A DNA stretch of 64,000 bases, taken from Oreohelix idahoensis. Lineage: Eukaryota; Mollusca; Gastropoda; Stylommatophora; Oreohelicidae. Numbering within the stretch: the stretch's first letter is position 1; each line of letters begins with the position of its first letter. Location: assembly GCA_024509875.1 (NCBI GenBank), contig JAMPIV010012257.1, positions 186,001 to 250,000 on the forward strand. The letters run 5' to 3'. The notes beneath the pieces were generated by a model, which was not told the origin of the DNA, did not search any database, and worked only from the letters and a program-made list of their open reading frames with translations. The translations under genes and the position numbers were made by a program. Below are positions 43,478-56,033 of this stretch, in pieces.

Positions 43478-46450
43478 CAGGGGTCGGCAAACTTTTAGTA
43501 GTGTCGTGCCGAAGTAATGTTGCAAAGTCACTCAGCGTGCCAACCTAAGTCCACCATATTTTTATATACAACAATTATTGAAACAATTTAAAAATGATCT
43601 TGTATTAACATGTTTCCGCTACATTAAATAACTATTCTATTCTTTGTAGATTATTCAATATTTTAATATAAATAGGAACAAATATCAATACAAATATTAT
43701 GTTTTGTAAAATTTAAGTTCTGAACACATTAGTTTGAAATTTTGTAATAAAATTGCCATATGTATATTTTATTAAGACAGAAAGTCCAATAGTTTGAAGA
43801 ACAAAACAATTAAAAAACCAAACATAAAACACGTTATTAAAATTTTAATATGAGTAATCATTGATTATTATTGATCTGAGTCATTAATCAATTAATGCGA
43901 CCCTTGTCCTTGCTTCTCCTTGGTTAATTGTTCAATATCAGGTGTGTATTTTGTCAATTTCAGCTTCACACAGGCTTCTGAATGCACAGGTGTTAGGCGA
44001 CTTCTCTATGGACTTAAAACAGCTTTCATGTGTGAGAAAATTTGTTCACATGTATAAGTTGACCCAAAAGTCGAAAATAGAGCAAATGCAACTTTCTTCA
44101 AACAGGTGAACGCTTCAGGCAGGGATGTCCAGCAGTTGAGGATGGCAGCTGACTTTTCCAAGGAACTTCCTTCAAGAGTTTTTCGCAATTCTACAAATTT
44201 TATCGTCCATAACTCTGATGCCTTGAATTCGATGTCTTGCATTTCAAAATTGTCAACATCCATCCACTCGAAAAGAGATAGGTCAAATGGGATGTTAGTA
44301 TGATCAATTAAGTCGGGCTTGATGAGGTACGAAAACATGGGCCCGTGAATTTTGAAGTCTTGACCTCGTTTAGCAAACTCTCATTTGAGCGTTTCAACGT
44401 ATTTCTGAAGCTCATCTCTGTTGACAGTAAATCGATTTGAATGAGCCTTTACGTTTGGAAAGTACTTGTATGTGTTAGTGGTAATATCTCTGCAAAATGT
44501 GTCTAATTTTGACACAAATCCTTTCCAGTGCTCAAAAAGATCAAGTACTGTTTGACCCTGCCCTTGTAAACGCAAGTTTAATTCATTCAGATTTGTAGTT
44601 ATGTCAGCCAGAAACATCAGCTTGCACAGCCAGTCCTCGTAATTCAATTCCGGGAAATGTTGTTCTTTTTCATCAAGAAACACCTTGATTGCTTCTAGAC
44701 ATGATACAAATCTGTTCAAAACATTACCTCGACTAAGCCAACGAACATTGCTGTACAGCGGGAGGTCCGCATATGCGCTCTCCATTTCTTGTAGAAGAGA
44801 TTTGAATTGCCTGTGGGTCAATGAAGAGCGAGAAACTATGAAGTTAACTATCTTGACAACAGTTTCCGTTACAGAGTTCAAGGATAGTGACGAAATCTTC
44901 GCACACAAATTCTCCTGGTGTATAATGCAATGGAAGCTCAATACTTGACGTCCAATACGATCCTCAAGAAGTTTAACAGATCCTTTGTTCTTTCCGACAA
45001 ATGCAGGGGCGGCATCAGTAGTAACACATAATATTTTATTCATGTTAATGTTCTGATTTTCGAAATAGCTTACAAATGCAGTTATAATGTCCTCTCCCTT
45101 GGCTGTACCATCAAAAGGTATCAAGCAGCCCAGTTCTTCATAAATACGGTCGTTGTCACAATATCGCGCAACTATAGCTAGGCGCGCCACGTCCTTCACA
45201 TCGACACTTTCGTCAAGAGCGACACTAAATACAACAGCTTGTTGTAACCCGGTTGTTTGTTTTACCGTTACATTTTCAGCCATATCAGTAATGCGCCTCT
45301 CGATTGATCTCACAGAAGCCGGTATTTCTCGAATCCGAGACAGTATTGTTTCTTTATTTGGTAAATCACTGAACAAAATTTCAGCACTGCTCAAAAAAGT
45401 TTCCTTGATGTATTCTCCATCTGTGACAGGTTTGCCCTTCGAAGCCACACACTGTGCAATTTTGTAACTACATTCGGTAGCTTTATTTTTGGTTCCAATT
45501 ACTTGACTAAAAATACTACTTTGTTTTTTGTAGCCAGAACCAGCAATTTTTATGACTTCACTTTTCTCCTCAGAGTTTTTAAACATGGACTGATGTTTGG
45601 TTTGATAGTGTCTTTGTACACTTGACGTACGGCACACAACACTTTCATAACATAAAGCACAAACAGCACGATCCTTTTGTTGTATGAATCCATATTCGTT
45701 TGTCCAAAAGTCTTGAAACGAGCGTATATCAAGTTTTTTTCTTTTTTGAGTCATTTTAACGGCACCGTATTACTTAATAACAACACCAACTTTTGTGCTG
45801 CGGTCAACGGACTGTACGGGCATGAGTATGCGACAGCCGAGAGAACTGTAGAGGTGGTGGTGGTCGGGAGAGAGGGGAAGGATAGGACGGAAATATAACT
45901 TCGTCGAGGTCAGTCATTGTTGCTCCAAAATCACACTGGGAGTCAAAAACTGCGAGCGAAAACGAAATAAATACGCTCGTCCAGGCGCTAGCCAGACACT
46001 ATTGCATAATTATGATATTACGTCTCCGCTTGCCCGTCAAAATTCGCTTGGGATTCTTTTCAAGAATCTCATCCTGCAAACTACGGTAGCAGGTAGACGC
46101 CAGACTAGCGGGTACCGCAAAGTATAACCACTCCCCTTGAAATTCGTTGAAGAATGTTTGTTCTCGGAAACGGTCCGTAAAAACAAAGACTTACGTGCAG
46201 TATAGTATGATCAGGCCTTTAGTTTGCATCAGATGGCACATTCTTACCTTCAATGTCTAAAAACTTTCGTTTTGAAGGGTTGTGAAAACGGGTATAGCTT
46301 TAAAAGAATTATATGCTTCTATTTAATTAAAAATTCAATTTTTTAAAAATGAGATCATATACTGTACAGTATTTTAATTCACTCAGCGTGCCATTGAAAA
46401 TCGTTCCACGTGCCACGCTTGGCACGCGTGCCGTAGTTTGCCGACCCCTG
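43478..46450 (-). mobile_element. hAT-Charlie-like DNA transposon
   Basis: 2973 bp with perfect 16-bp terminal inverted repeats (caggggtcggcaaact) and an 8-bp duplication gcctagat (43470-43477 and 46451-46458). The empty site is preserved in the 5' LTR of element B at 37039-37046. The sequence beyond the repeats is related at the two ends (gtgcc motifs). The transposase gene is on the minus strand. The 8-bp duplication and CAGGGGTCGGC ends fit the Charlie branch of the hAT superfamily. It inserted after element B. Confidence 0.95.
44006..45754 (-). pseudogene. hAT transposase, interrupted by one TGA
   Basis: About 582 codons in one frame, stopped once at TGA (44383-44381). Fourteen codons later the frame continues with the C-terminal part. 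An N-terminal BED-type finger has C32, C35, H49 and H54. Catalytic-region motifs include VALDES (D181), CVTTDAAPAF (D247) and HCIIHQENLC. The C-terminal part (TFGSTYTCEQIFSHMKAVLS) is the hAT dimerisation region. It resembles the ZBED/GTF2IRD2-type relatives of hAT-Charlie. With only one stop codon the copy is young. It would cut and paste hAT elements if read through. Confidence 0.9.
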
Positions 46451-47614
46451 GCCTAGATATTGCTCCAACCTGAACAAAACTTGTCGGAGAGAAGTATATC
46501 TGCATGGGATCGCCAAATAGTACACTGACACCTATCTTATTGACTAGAAGGAACTAATGCTGGAATTGCAGAGGCGTAGTAACCATTAAGGAGAAGAATA
46601 CTGGTGTAAATTGTTTCAGATGAAGCTAGCAGTTGGCCTACCGCTCTGAACTCAGTGTTTGTTATGTATTGTGTTCAATGTGGAAATAGATTATAAATTA
46701 GTTCTGAAGTAGGAGGTACAACCTTCTTGTTTCAGGGACCGTGGTCCTAACTTATTGAAGCAGCACCTGGTCTGAGTTTTGCTGAATCCAGAGGCTGATA
46801 GCATACCCCTTGGTCCAGATAGCGACCAGTGAGGTGTCTCAAGAACACAGTGAAGCAAGCGAGCAGAGGAGACTGTTTCCTGCCGCCATCACAGAAGATA
46901 AGATTCTGTGGCCAGAGCAGCTCAATCCTATGTGCCCCCCCCCCCCCCCCCTATAAAATTGACAGTATATTAATTAAAGAGGGACAATAAATTGTTTCAA
47001 ATGACAGGAACTGTGAACTTTTCCCAATACGATTTCCACCATAAGCAAACACTTGAAGTCATGATGACAAACAACAACCTAGCTTGAAAAAGCCAGTATT
47101 ACCTCATAGTACTACTTCACAACTTACACACATAGAATAATAATAATAAAATATGTCAATACAAAGATCATATCGATAAATTGTGTACATACAACTTGTA
47201 ATTACATTTGATGGTGATTCCTGGTTCACTGTGTAGTTGAATCAGGATATCTATTATTGAAAGGAATTAATACATATATTTTTAAACTTTAACACTTGCC
47301 TCATTTAAGATAGTCTTATAGAGTGTTATATGTGTATGAGTGTCACAGTGTTGTAAAGTGTTGTGGAATAAATTAAATTGTTTATCTGTCTGTTGTTGTT
47401 GTGACTTACACTTCATCATTATCATAACCCTAGACATTCAACGTAGTCATCACAATATTCCACAATAATTCTGACTGAGGTATAAATGTGGTAGCAAGTA
47501 AGGTCATCTGTAATACACCACACTTATTAGATACAGATACCTTCACAGCTGATCTCAGTCATTACACTAAGTCCCCTATAACTATTTATATCATCCCACT
47601 TTACCACAGAGGGG

Positions 47615-48390
47615 AAAGTTTTAAAATGGTTGAAATTGCGTGACAATATATGTGGACAACCCCTATGACGCATCGCCTAATTGTCTTTATCCTACTGTTT
47701 CTATTAAGCAATATGGTATGTTCAACAGGGTTGAACTTGAAGAAGCACCAATACAAGATGTAGAACCGTACACATATCTTGGCAGCAATATAGACAAAGT
47801 TGGAGGGACAGACAATGATATCAAAATAAGAATACAAAAAGCAAGAGGAGCTTTCATTGCATTGGGAAATATATGGAGATCAAGAGAAATCGGATCCAAC
47901 ACGAAAATAAGAATCTTCAACTCAAATGTGAAGTCAGTCCTATTGTATGGCTCTGAGACATGGAGAACAACAAAGACAACAACCAAAAAGCTACAGACTT
48001 TCATAAATGGGTGCTTGTGTAGAAAATAGAAGGATTAAAATGGTATGACAAGGTTACCAACGTGGAACTGATGACAAGAACTAGACAAGTGCCAGTGGAA
48101 CAAGAGATGAGAAGAAGACGATGGCGATGGATAGGACACACACTGAGGAAACCTGTTGATAGCATTACAAGGCAGTCCTTGTTCTGGAACCCCCAGGGCA
48201 AGAGAGGCAGAGGTAGATCAAGAAGCACATGGAGAAGAGAGCTGGAAACAGAGATGAAAATGATAAGGAGAACGTGGAAAGAACTTGAGATGATGGCACG
48301 TGACAAGAGGACTTGGCATGTGTTTGTTGAAGGCCTATGCTCCTTTGGGAGTGGAGGGTTATGAATGAATGAATGAATGAATGAATATGG
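47615..48390 (+). pseudogene. LINE 3' part, first family
   Basis: Plus-strand codons for VELEEAPIQDVEPYTYLGSN, KARGAFIALGNIWRS, VLLYGSETWR and LQTFINGCL. After a frame change near 48020 come RRRRWRWIGHTLRKP, SITRQSLFWNPQGKRGRG and a C-terminal tail ending at 48364. A (TGAA)n tail (48362-48387) closes the element. It is the best copy of the family seen at 2105-2692. It starts just past the target duplication of element B and is 5'-truncated. Confidence 0.88.
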
Positions 48391-48804
48391 AATATACCAT
48401 CCTGTAAAAGGCTAACCCATAAGTTCGGCGCTATTAAAAGAAGATGATGCTAGGTAATCAAAACGGCGCATTCCGGGAGTTATGGGTCCTCCCGATGTGG
48501 AATCTGCAGGTCGATCTGTTGACCTCTGTGTAACAAAAGAATGCAGGGGAGATCGGAATTATTGTTTTGTACTTTGCCGTAGGGGATTTTTTTTCCGGAT
48601 CAGACATCCCACGCTGGGCGCAGTCTTAAGTATTGATCCAATCGTGTCCAGGCCCTGTCTTGAAAGCGTCTTTGGGGAAAAAGTAGGATTTATGAATGAC
48701 AGAACCGGTAATGTTTAGTTTTATCGTATAGGCCACAATTTTAAGAAGAAAGGGTGTCTGTTTAATGGAAGGTGAAGTATCACGTTCTGAATAATCTTCT
48801 GTTG
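48391..48804. other. non-coding, nothing recognised
   Basis: A short ORF on the plus strand (48482-48718) has no recognisable motif and no support from context. Not called. Confidence 0.3.
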
Positions 48805-49375
48805 TTGCCATGTGAGTGTGTTGTGGTGGTAGTAATATTACGCATTGTGGGTGTGTTGTGGTGATAGTAATATTACGCAATGTGATTGTGTTGTGGTGAT
48901 AGGAATGTTACGCTTTGTGGGTATGTTGTGGTGATAGTAATATTACGCAATGTAGGTGTGTTGTGGTGATAATATTAAGCAATGTCGGTGTGTTGGGGTG
49001 ATAGCAATGGTTAGCCTTGTGGATGTGTTTTTCAATAGCAGTGTTACGCCTTGCGGGTGTGTTGTGGTAATAGTAGTTTTACGTTGCGTCGGTGTGTTGT
49101 GGTGATAGTATTACGCCATTTAAGTGTGTTATGCTTATAGCAATGCTTCACTAAGTGTGTTTTGGTGATAACAATGTTACACCGTGTGTGTGTGTGTGTC
49201 TTATAGTGATAGCAATGTTACGTCATGTGGGTGTGTTGTAGTGACAGAAAACTGTACGCCTTGTGTTTACGTTGTGCGCGATAGCAGTTTTACGCAATGT
49301 GGGTGTATTTTGCTGATAGTGGTGTTACGTCATGTGGGGGTGTTATAGTGGTAGCAATGTTATGCCATGTGGGTG
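48805..49375. repeat. degenerate tandem array, about 36-bp unit
   Basis: About fifteen diverged copies of a unit like gtgttgtggtgatagtaat plus attacgcaatgtgg. Early copies are most similar and later copies are eroded. No coding potential. Confidence 0.8.
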
Positions 49376-49519
49376 TAATATGGACAACAATGCAACGTTT
49401 TCGCAACAAGCAGTTTACTTAGTATTTAACAAGCGATGTTCGGACACAGATATTTGTTCTATGGAAGACAATGAGCGTCATCATAATCATCGTTATAATC
49501 ATCATAATTATCATCATGG

Positions 49520-49860
49520 TTGGCCAAAAAGAGTAATCAGGATGTCCTGAAAGAGGCCAATGAGCAAAGGAAACTTTTTTCATTAGTTAGAAAGAAGCAA
49601 TCCATTTTTTTTGGGGGGGGGGGGAAGGGGGGGGGAATGTTATGAGAAGAGGAAAGCTGGAATATGTCGTCACAACAGGTAAGATTGACGGAGAAAGTGA
49701 TAGGGAATGACAAAGAGAGAAAATACTGGACAATTTGACATCGTGGCATGGAAAGAAGTCAACAACACAATAGATAAATTGTACTGGAGACCGGAAGTTG
49801 TGGAGAGACATGATTTCCTACGCCACTAGGCATGGGACTTGAAGAAGAAGTGCTATCTAA
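49520..49860 (+). pseudogene. LINE C-terminal fragment, second family
   Basis: The plus strand shows decayed codons such as WPKRVIRMS, KKQSIFF, VMRRGKLEYVVTTGKI, DNLTSWHGKK and YWRPEVVERHDFL, spread over frames. A run of T and G at about 49605-49636 interrupts the FGH motif region. The order matches CR1- or jockey-like LINE C-termini, and its relative is on the minus strand at 16950-17190. Confidence 0.55.
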
Positions 49861-51019
49861 GTGCAGAGAAAACTAAAAAAGAATATGGAAGAAATTACCA
49901 ACGGTAATGAGAAAAAAGCGTTGGGCGGAGAAGATAGTAATTTTGTTGTTGATCCACGCGTAAGAGCAATGGCGTTTATTTTACGAATGTGAATATTTGG
50001 TTCAACCCCCATGTGGGTTATAATTTGGGTATATAGTGTTCTTTATTCTATATAGCATATGACATAGGTTGGTCTTCTTATGCTGGTTCTTCCAGACTGC
50101 AATATCTCTGCTGTTTGTTCGGGTGCTTAAAATCTGTAATTTTATGGGTTACCCCCTTTCCATGTTCCAAAGTTAATCTCTCTTTACACTGTTGCGCTTT
50201 AGGAGTTTGTAGGAGAAAAGCAAACTGAAATGTCTCGGCTGGAAGTCCAATCCAGGCCTTCTCAAATGGAAAATTTTTAATGAAGGAACTTGATATTTTA
50301 TTGTCTTCTGTTCGTTAAAGCAATGAGAATGTTTTCGTAACTGTCTGCTTGTTTTCCATCGGCTGTGGCTACATTATAGGGAATTTCTAGGTTTGGACGA
50401 GGTAATGTATAGGCTGTTCCACAAGACCCGGGGGCTATCTCGATCAACCAACTGGCAGGCATATATCCTCAGAAATCGAAATATACATTGAATTTAGAGA
50501 GAGCCAGGAGACGGGTGGAGGGAATAAACTGCTGAGATAACCTACAGAAGCAAAGCTTGCAGTAATCGATCCTACCTGCGGCGCCTTATTACAATATCAG
50601 TAGTGACGTGACATTAAGAATTTTATCACCATCATTTTTTTTTTTTTCGTGATGAGGTTACCAGCTGTCATATAATTGGGGTCGCTCTCATTTCCTCTCC
50701 GGCAGTATTGTTATTTTAGAGTCATTAGTTGCACTTCTCCTCCGTAATAATTCGTCTTGTCTGTTTACCTGATCATTCCTGCTGAGGGAGTAGACAGATG
50801 ATGCACTATTGACCGACAGTCAGGTTGGTACAATTCTCGTGTACCAAACCGTGGCCACGCCAGATTACCTCGACGTACGCCCAGCAAGTTTATTTAGCGA
50901 TGATATGGCTATTGTGATTCGCTAATTACTGTCGTGAAGAGTCACAGCCAAGATGGTTACACGAGGGTCGTTGTTTGCACAAGGACGGGAAGATAAATTA
51001 CCCGTCTGCGGACATATTA
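49861..51019. other. non-coding flank of element C
   Basis: No gene or clear element seen. It ends in cagac (51020-51024), the target duplication of element C. Confidence 0.35.
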
Positions 51020-51024
51020 CAGAC

Positions 51025-53318
51025 TGTGGTGAAATTACCGTGATACAACGTTAAAATATATCCAATTATAACGATAACGGGTAAGATAACATGTACTGAT
51101 AAAATTATAGTAAGATACGAGGATACATTCTCGCCTACGCCAGCGCTTTCTACCGCCAATGAAACTAACTAGTTGGAACATGCAGACTAAACGGTTTACC
51201 CTTTTAGACGGGAGGGAAACGGAGATAAAAGAAAAAAATTGTGACGGTCTGAACACGTGTTTGAATCTAAAAAAGCAAAAAGACGCAATTTGTAGTTTAA
51301 AGGAAAAATCACGCCACTAGTTGACACAATGTAAGGAATTGGTAGAAAAACGACCTTAGCTCTTGTTAGAAACAGTCGTATCTTAGACGTTTTACCGTAA
51401 TTAGTTGTTTTGTTTGAATACAGCGGCAAACGCCGTGGACGAAGGTTCAAAAACAAATTTCAAAAACTAACCTTGAGAAAAGTAGGTTTTTCTTTAATAA
51501 TAAAGTTATGAAAATAAAACCTAGCTAGTTTGATAGCCCATCTTGAGCAGAGAAATAATATACTTTTAATTACACAGACGGACAGATAACACGGAAGATA
51601 TTGACGAAAGACCGTATTGTTCCAATCAGACTAGCGAACAGTTTTTTGTGCATATTTTCACTAAAGTTACATTTTGGCGTCCTTGAGACTAAAAATGCAA
51701 AAATCAAACTGCAGATGAACGAGGGGCAAAGTCGGAGGATTGTAGCTAAAAATAACTTAGTGGGGCAGGTTTGTGTAGTTTTTTCATGTAGTTAGTCCAA
51801 AAAACAAGTGTAATTTTGGGAAAAATACTACATACTAGACTGAGACTGGACTGAAATTTGACTTTTAGTTTGAATATTTGAAAAAGTTAGAGGGGAAGTC
51901 CGCTGATTGGACAAAAGCATTCATATTATTGAGAAAGAGACGCACACTTGTGCCATTTGATAGAAGACTGTCCATTGACACAGTACGTTACAGCTAGAGG
52001 TGATTTCCAGGAATTACTAAATAAAAATCAGTGGGACGCCCTAATCTAGCCAGCAGCTCAGCTGAGTTTTGCTAGTACTGAGTAACTGTGTTCTCAATTC
52101 TGAATTGTGGTAAGGAAAAAAGCATTTATCTTGTTTATTTTAATATTTTGAGTGATTGATACTGCCATATCATGAAAAATGATTACGACAAGTGAGTGCT
52201 TGCTCTAGGTCCCCAGCAGCAGTCCAGGGCCTAGAGACAAACTAATAATATATGAAAACCTATCTAAGACTATGGAAGGCGGATCTATAATTGAGATCAG
52301 TGGGAACATATCACCCACCTTATTGAATGGAAGAGGAAACTATTGAACATATTTCGGATGCAATGCAGTCTTGGGAAACTGGTACTATTTGATAACAACT
52401 GGGTGAGATGTGCTAAGTTGGTCAGAGAGATCTGACCCAATCTGTGTAATGTTGTTTTGTGGTGTTGTGTGTAAGAGTGGCGCAGTAAACAGAGTGTTGA
52501 CACATGGCACAAATTTTGTTTCAGAGTTTCTGATCTGGCACTACGATTGTGCCAGATGCTTTTGTAGAAGTACAAAAGCGGGTGTCTGTGCAGCCTAACA
52601 TTTTACTCCAGCTACTGAGAGGAGTGGGCCACAAGAATTCTGTACTACTTCGTCACAGGCCAGATAAGTGCAAACCTGGCCTGCTGGAGATTCATAAACT
52701 ATTTCCATCATAAATAAAGAAATAAATCTTGTTATATAAACATTAACATCAGTCCATATGTCAAGGACAATGAACTTTGTAGCCATAGATTGGGCATGAT
52801 GACACCATCCCAACTAAACATCCAGTGCTAGTTTTTCCCAAGACATTGTAGATATTATTAATATTAACTATTGTAATAATATACCTATGTACAAAAATTA
52901 CATTTGATTATGCAATATATATATATGCATTTCATTGATAAATACATATTATTTCATATGTTCTGACCAAAAGAAACAATTGGTTCAGGACTAATAAATT
53001 TAAAAGATTTTCAAACTTAAACTTTAACAGCCAGTGTTAGTTCCGTGTATCATAGAGTTTATTATTAATATTATTAGACTTATTATTTACATGTGTGTGT
53101 CTGTGTATTTTATTACCTACACATTACATTTCAGTACCCTAGACTTTTAACGTAGCTAACATTCATTATAGTAGAATAGGTCTGTTTGAGGTCGTAAGTG
53201 GTAGCAGAAAGGCCTTTTGTAACTCACATAAACTTTTATCTCAGGAGCCTTCACAGCTGACCTCATCCAGTACACTAGGTAACATATCAACCATACAATA
53301 ACATCAAAAACCACTACA
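51025..53318 (+). repeat. 5' LTR of element C
   Basis: 2294 bp, tgtggtgaaat to ccactaca. AATAAA at 52020-52025. The conserved donor context gaattgtg/gtaag is at 52110. Confidence 0.93.
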
Positions 53319-53549
53319 AATATTGGTGGCTCGTCCGGGATTAAGTTTATCAAAGATATTAGGGTCTCCTGGTCCGGGAATTAAACTAGTGGGGGCATAA
53401 GGGAATAAATTTAAAAGTGTCCCTTAAAATAAAAAGTGGAAAATAAAAGTTGATGAATCTTCACAGCCAGTGGTAGTTAATTAATTAATATATTACCTTA
53501 GTAATTATATACTTGGAATTACCTTAGTCATTGTTAAATTGTGTGTTAG
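52110..53549 (+). other. candidate leader intron of element C
   Basis: 1440 bp from gtaagg at 52110 to a TAG ending 3 nt before the gag ATG (53553). Length and both site contexts match elements A and B although the LTR sequence between is otherwise diverged. Confidence 0.45.
53324..53341 (+). other. primer-binding site of element C
   Basis: tggtggctcgtccgggat differs at one position from the well-known tRNA-Pro-type primer site. It lies five bases after the LTR end. Confidence 0.75.
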
Positions 53550-53552
53550 AGT

Positions 53553-55451
53553 ATGGCAGATCTAGCAAAATTTAGATCAGCTGCTGTGCTGACGGCGAAG
53601 GAGATGAACATGGAGTTTCAGGTTTTAATTCAGTATGTAACTTCAGAATGTGACAAGTATATTGAAAGGGAAGATAGGAGGTTAGCTGAAGAGAAGAGGT
53701 TACAAATTGAGGCTGATAAAGAACTTAAGAGGCTGCAGATTGAGGCTGACAAAGAGACTAAGGCATTGGAGGCAGATAGGGAGATTAAAAGGCTCCAATT
53801 AGAGGCAGAAGAAAAACGACAGCAAATGGAGGCAGAAGAAAAACGACAGCAAAGGGAGGCAGAAGAAAAGTGATTGACTGCCGAAAGGGAGGCAGAAGAA
53901 AAGAGATTGACTGCCGAAAGGGAAGCAGAAGATAAGAGATTGACTGCCGAAAGGGAAGCAGAAGATAGAAGATTGCAAAGGGAGCACGAATTACGACTAA
54001 GGGAGCTGGAATTACAAGGCCATGCTCCGGAAAATGGTGCCAGCCCTTTTGCCTCAGATGCTACGCCTAGCCAGGAAGCCTCAACCTCAGCTATGGGGTT
54101 TCATTTAGACCATTTTGTTGAGACAGACGATGACATCGAGGGGTACCTCAGTAGATTCGAACTATTAGCTACTACGTATGGGTTAGAGAGAGAGAGGTGG
54201 AGTCTTAAGTTATCCCAAGGGCTTAGAGGTACTTCTTATGAAGTTTTTGCTAAGATGCATAGAGACGACCAAGACAATTATGACATGCTAAAGCAGGCTT
54301 TGTTATTGAGATATGAAAAGAATGGTGAATTTTATCGTAAGAAGTTTAGAAATGCCAAACTGTTGTCTGGGGAGACATACCACCAATTCTCTGCCAGACT
54401 GGAAACCTATTTGGAGAAATGGACTGCTCTGGGGAAGACCCAAGATCTTAAAGAGATGATCATGATAGAGCAATTAAGAGAGTCCATGGCTCCAGACCTG
54501 AGAAAATTTCTCATGGAACAAGGTGCAGAGAGGTTGGGGGAGGTTTTAAATGTCGCTGAGAGGTATCAGGCAGCCCAGGCAGAGGTAAGTGGCACTAAAA
54601 AGAAGCACATAGAAAATTTTAAAGCTCCACAGCAATTTAGTAAATTTGATACCAGAGAACAAGGTAATAAAGGCAGGACAAACTTTGATAGGCCACGAAA
54701 TGATTATCGTGATAGAAACTCACAGTTCAATGACCAAAAATATAATGAAAGAAAACCGTTTAACCAAGGAAAGAGATGGTGCAAATGGTGTAAGAAAGAC
54801 AACCATAACACCGAATTTTGTAAAAGGAAACCTTCAAACATTGCTGCAATGAAATCGGGGAACCAAAGATTAAAGGTTAATCCTAATGGACAGCAGGAAC
54901 CTTATCACCCCCCAGTTTGTGAGGATGTTATTTGTAATGGGGTCACCATAAGGTGCCTATATGATACAGGTTTGGATTATGATTCAGTTGTGAAGTCTAG
55001 CCTAGTGGACCCAAGTCAGTATACCACAGAAACAGTGGAAATACAAGGGGCGACTAAGGACATACCACTCATGACACTTCCCATCGCAAGGATAACGGTG
55101 AAAACTCGCTATGTGGAAGGAGAAATCAGAGCAGCAGTGATAGATGAACCAATCTACCCTCTGATATTGGGGTGTAGATACGTCTTCTTGGGGAATCCCG
55201 AGAGACCTGTGATCATGGCGACAGTGCAGACCAGGTCACAGAAAAAGGAGGAAGAAGGTGAACCTATAAATGCTCATCCAGAAGAGATGAGGAAGGCGCA
55301 GGCTGAGGATAGGACACTCAAGCCATGTTTTAAAAAATTGCCCAAATGCCACACACCTCCAAGCAAGGGAGAGTACTTTATGAAGAACAAATTGCTATAC
55401 AGGAAGACAGGAACTAGATCCACTGGTCACGGACAGTTGGTTCTTCCCTAG
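53553..55451 (+). pseudogene. Gag and protease of element C
   Basis: ATGG start at 53553. An in-frame TGA at 53871-53873 lies in the coiled-coil repeat region, where neighbouring repeats have an arginine codon. Beyond it 525 codons are open: coiled coil, gag region, CCHC knuckle (CKWCKKDNHNTEFC) and aspartic protease with LYDTGLDYDSV. A TAG at 55449-55451 ends the frame right after GHGQLVLP, where element A runs on into integrase. The following integrase-like region is in the same frame, so two stop codons interrupt it. Confidence 0.88.
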
Positions 55452-56033
55452 GTATATAGGGCAAATTTAATAAGGAGCTTACATGTTGGAAAAGATGGTG
55501 ACCATGAGAAAGTAGGTACCATCTGCCAAAAGGTTGCTCGAAAATACTATTGGCCCGACGTAAATGTCGACATTGAGAACTTTGTAGAAGCATGTGGCGT
55601 ATTTCATGAGGGAACACCCACAAAGGGAAAAAATGTGCAGGACCTAGAAACGCCACGGGGCAAACTTAGGCCTGGAAGGAAAAATATTTATCATAAAGTA
55701 GACAAAGTGGAATGGGAGCCCCCTTTTCACACCCAGTCTTCACTTGAATGTATTAACATGGCCACTATGCGGCGAGCACAAAGAGTAATTTTACCCCAGA
55801 ATAAGCTGACAATCCCTCGGTCAGAATTATATAAACTGGAGGAAACTAAAAGAGAGCGAAGATCTCTCATAAGGAATCTAAAGTGGGGAGATAAACCCAA
55901 GAAAAAAATTGGTAGTGGTCGATTTGTGAGTGATGATTCTAGGAAGAAAAGTCCTCACTATAAGGCTTCTAATGGAAAGGACCCGACGGGTGCCATGAAA
56001 AATAAGTATGAAAAATTTAAAGTCCAGATGTAG
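55452..56033 (+). pseudogene. triad-less integrase-like region of element C
   Basis: About 193 codons, open and in frame with the upstream protease frame after its TAG. It keeps the zinc-domain outline (HVGKDGDH, KYYWP) with CGVFH in place of CxxC, as in element B. Then comes a basic region with VEWEPPF, MATMRRAQR, KKKIGSGRFV and TGA. It aligns with element B end to end with one 1-residue gap, about two thirds identical by eye, and many changes fall at third codon positions. No D-D-E triad is present. The frame ends at TAG 56033. Confidence 0.65.

Larger units (their letters stand above)
30163..47608 (+). mobile_element. Gmr1-like LTR retrotransposon, element B, with two nested insertions
   Basis: Flanked by gaggg (30158-30162 and 47609-47613). 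The 5' LTR is 30163-31086 plus 36702-38191, split by the LIN28-like element. The 3' LTR is 42218-43477 plus 46459-47608, split by a hAT element. Each LTR is about 2.41 kb without inserts. The interior encodes gag, an integrase-like region without a catalytic triad, RT and RNase H. Protease is deleted. The LTRs are clearly related to those of element A, which could supply missing functions. B is defective: protease deletion, a frame change before RT and a 1-base deletion before RNase H. Confidence 0.9.

Noticed and set aside
44106..44303. Plus-strand ORFs within the hAT element and in other transposon genes
   Set aside because: They are shadows opposite recognised transposase, gag or RT codons.
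48482..48718. Small host protein
   Set aside because: No motif, no splice context and no second copy. Likely chance.
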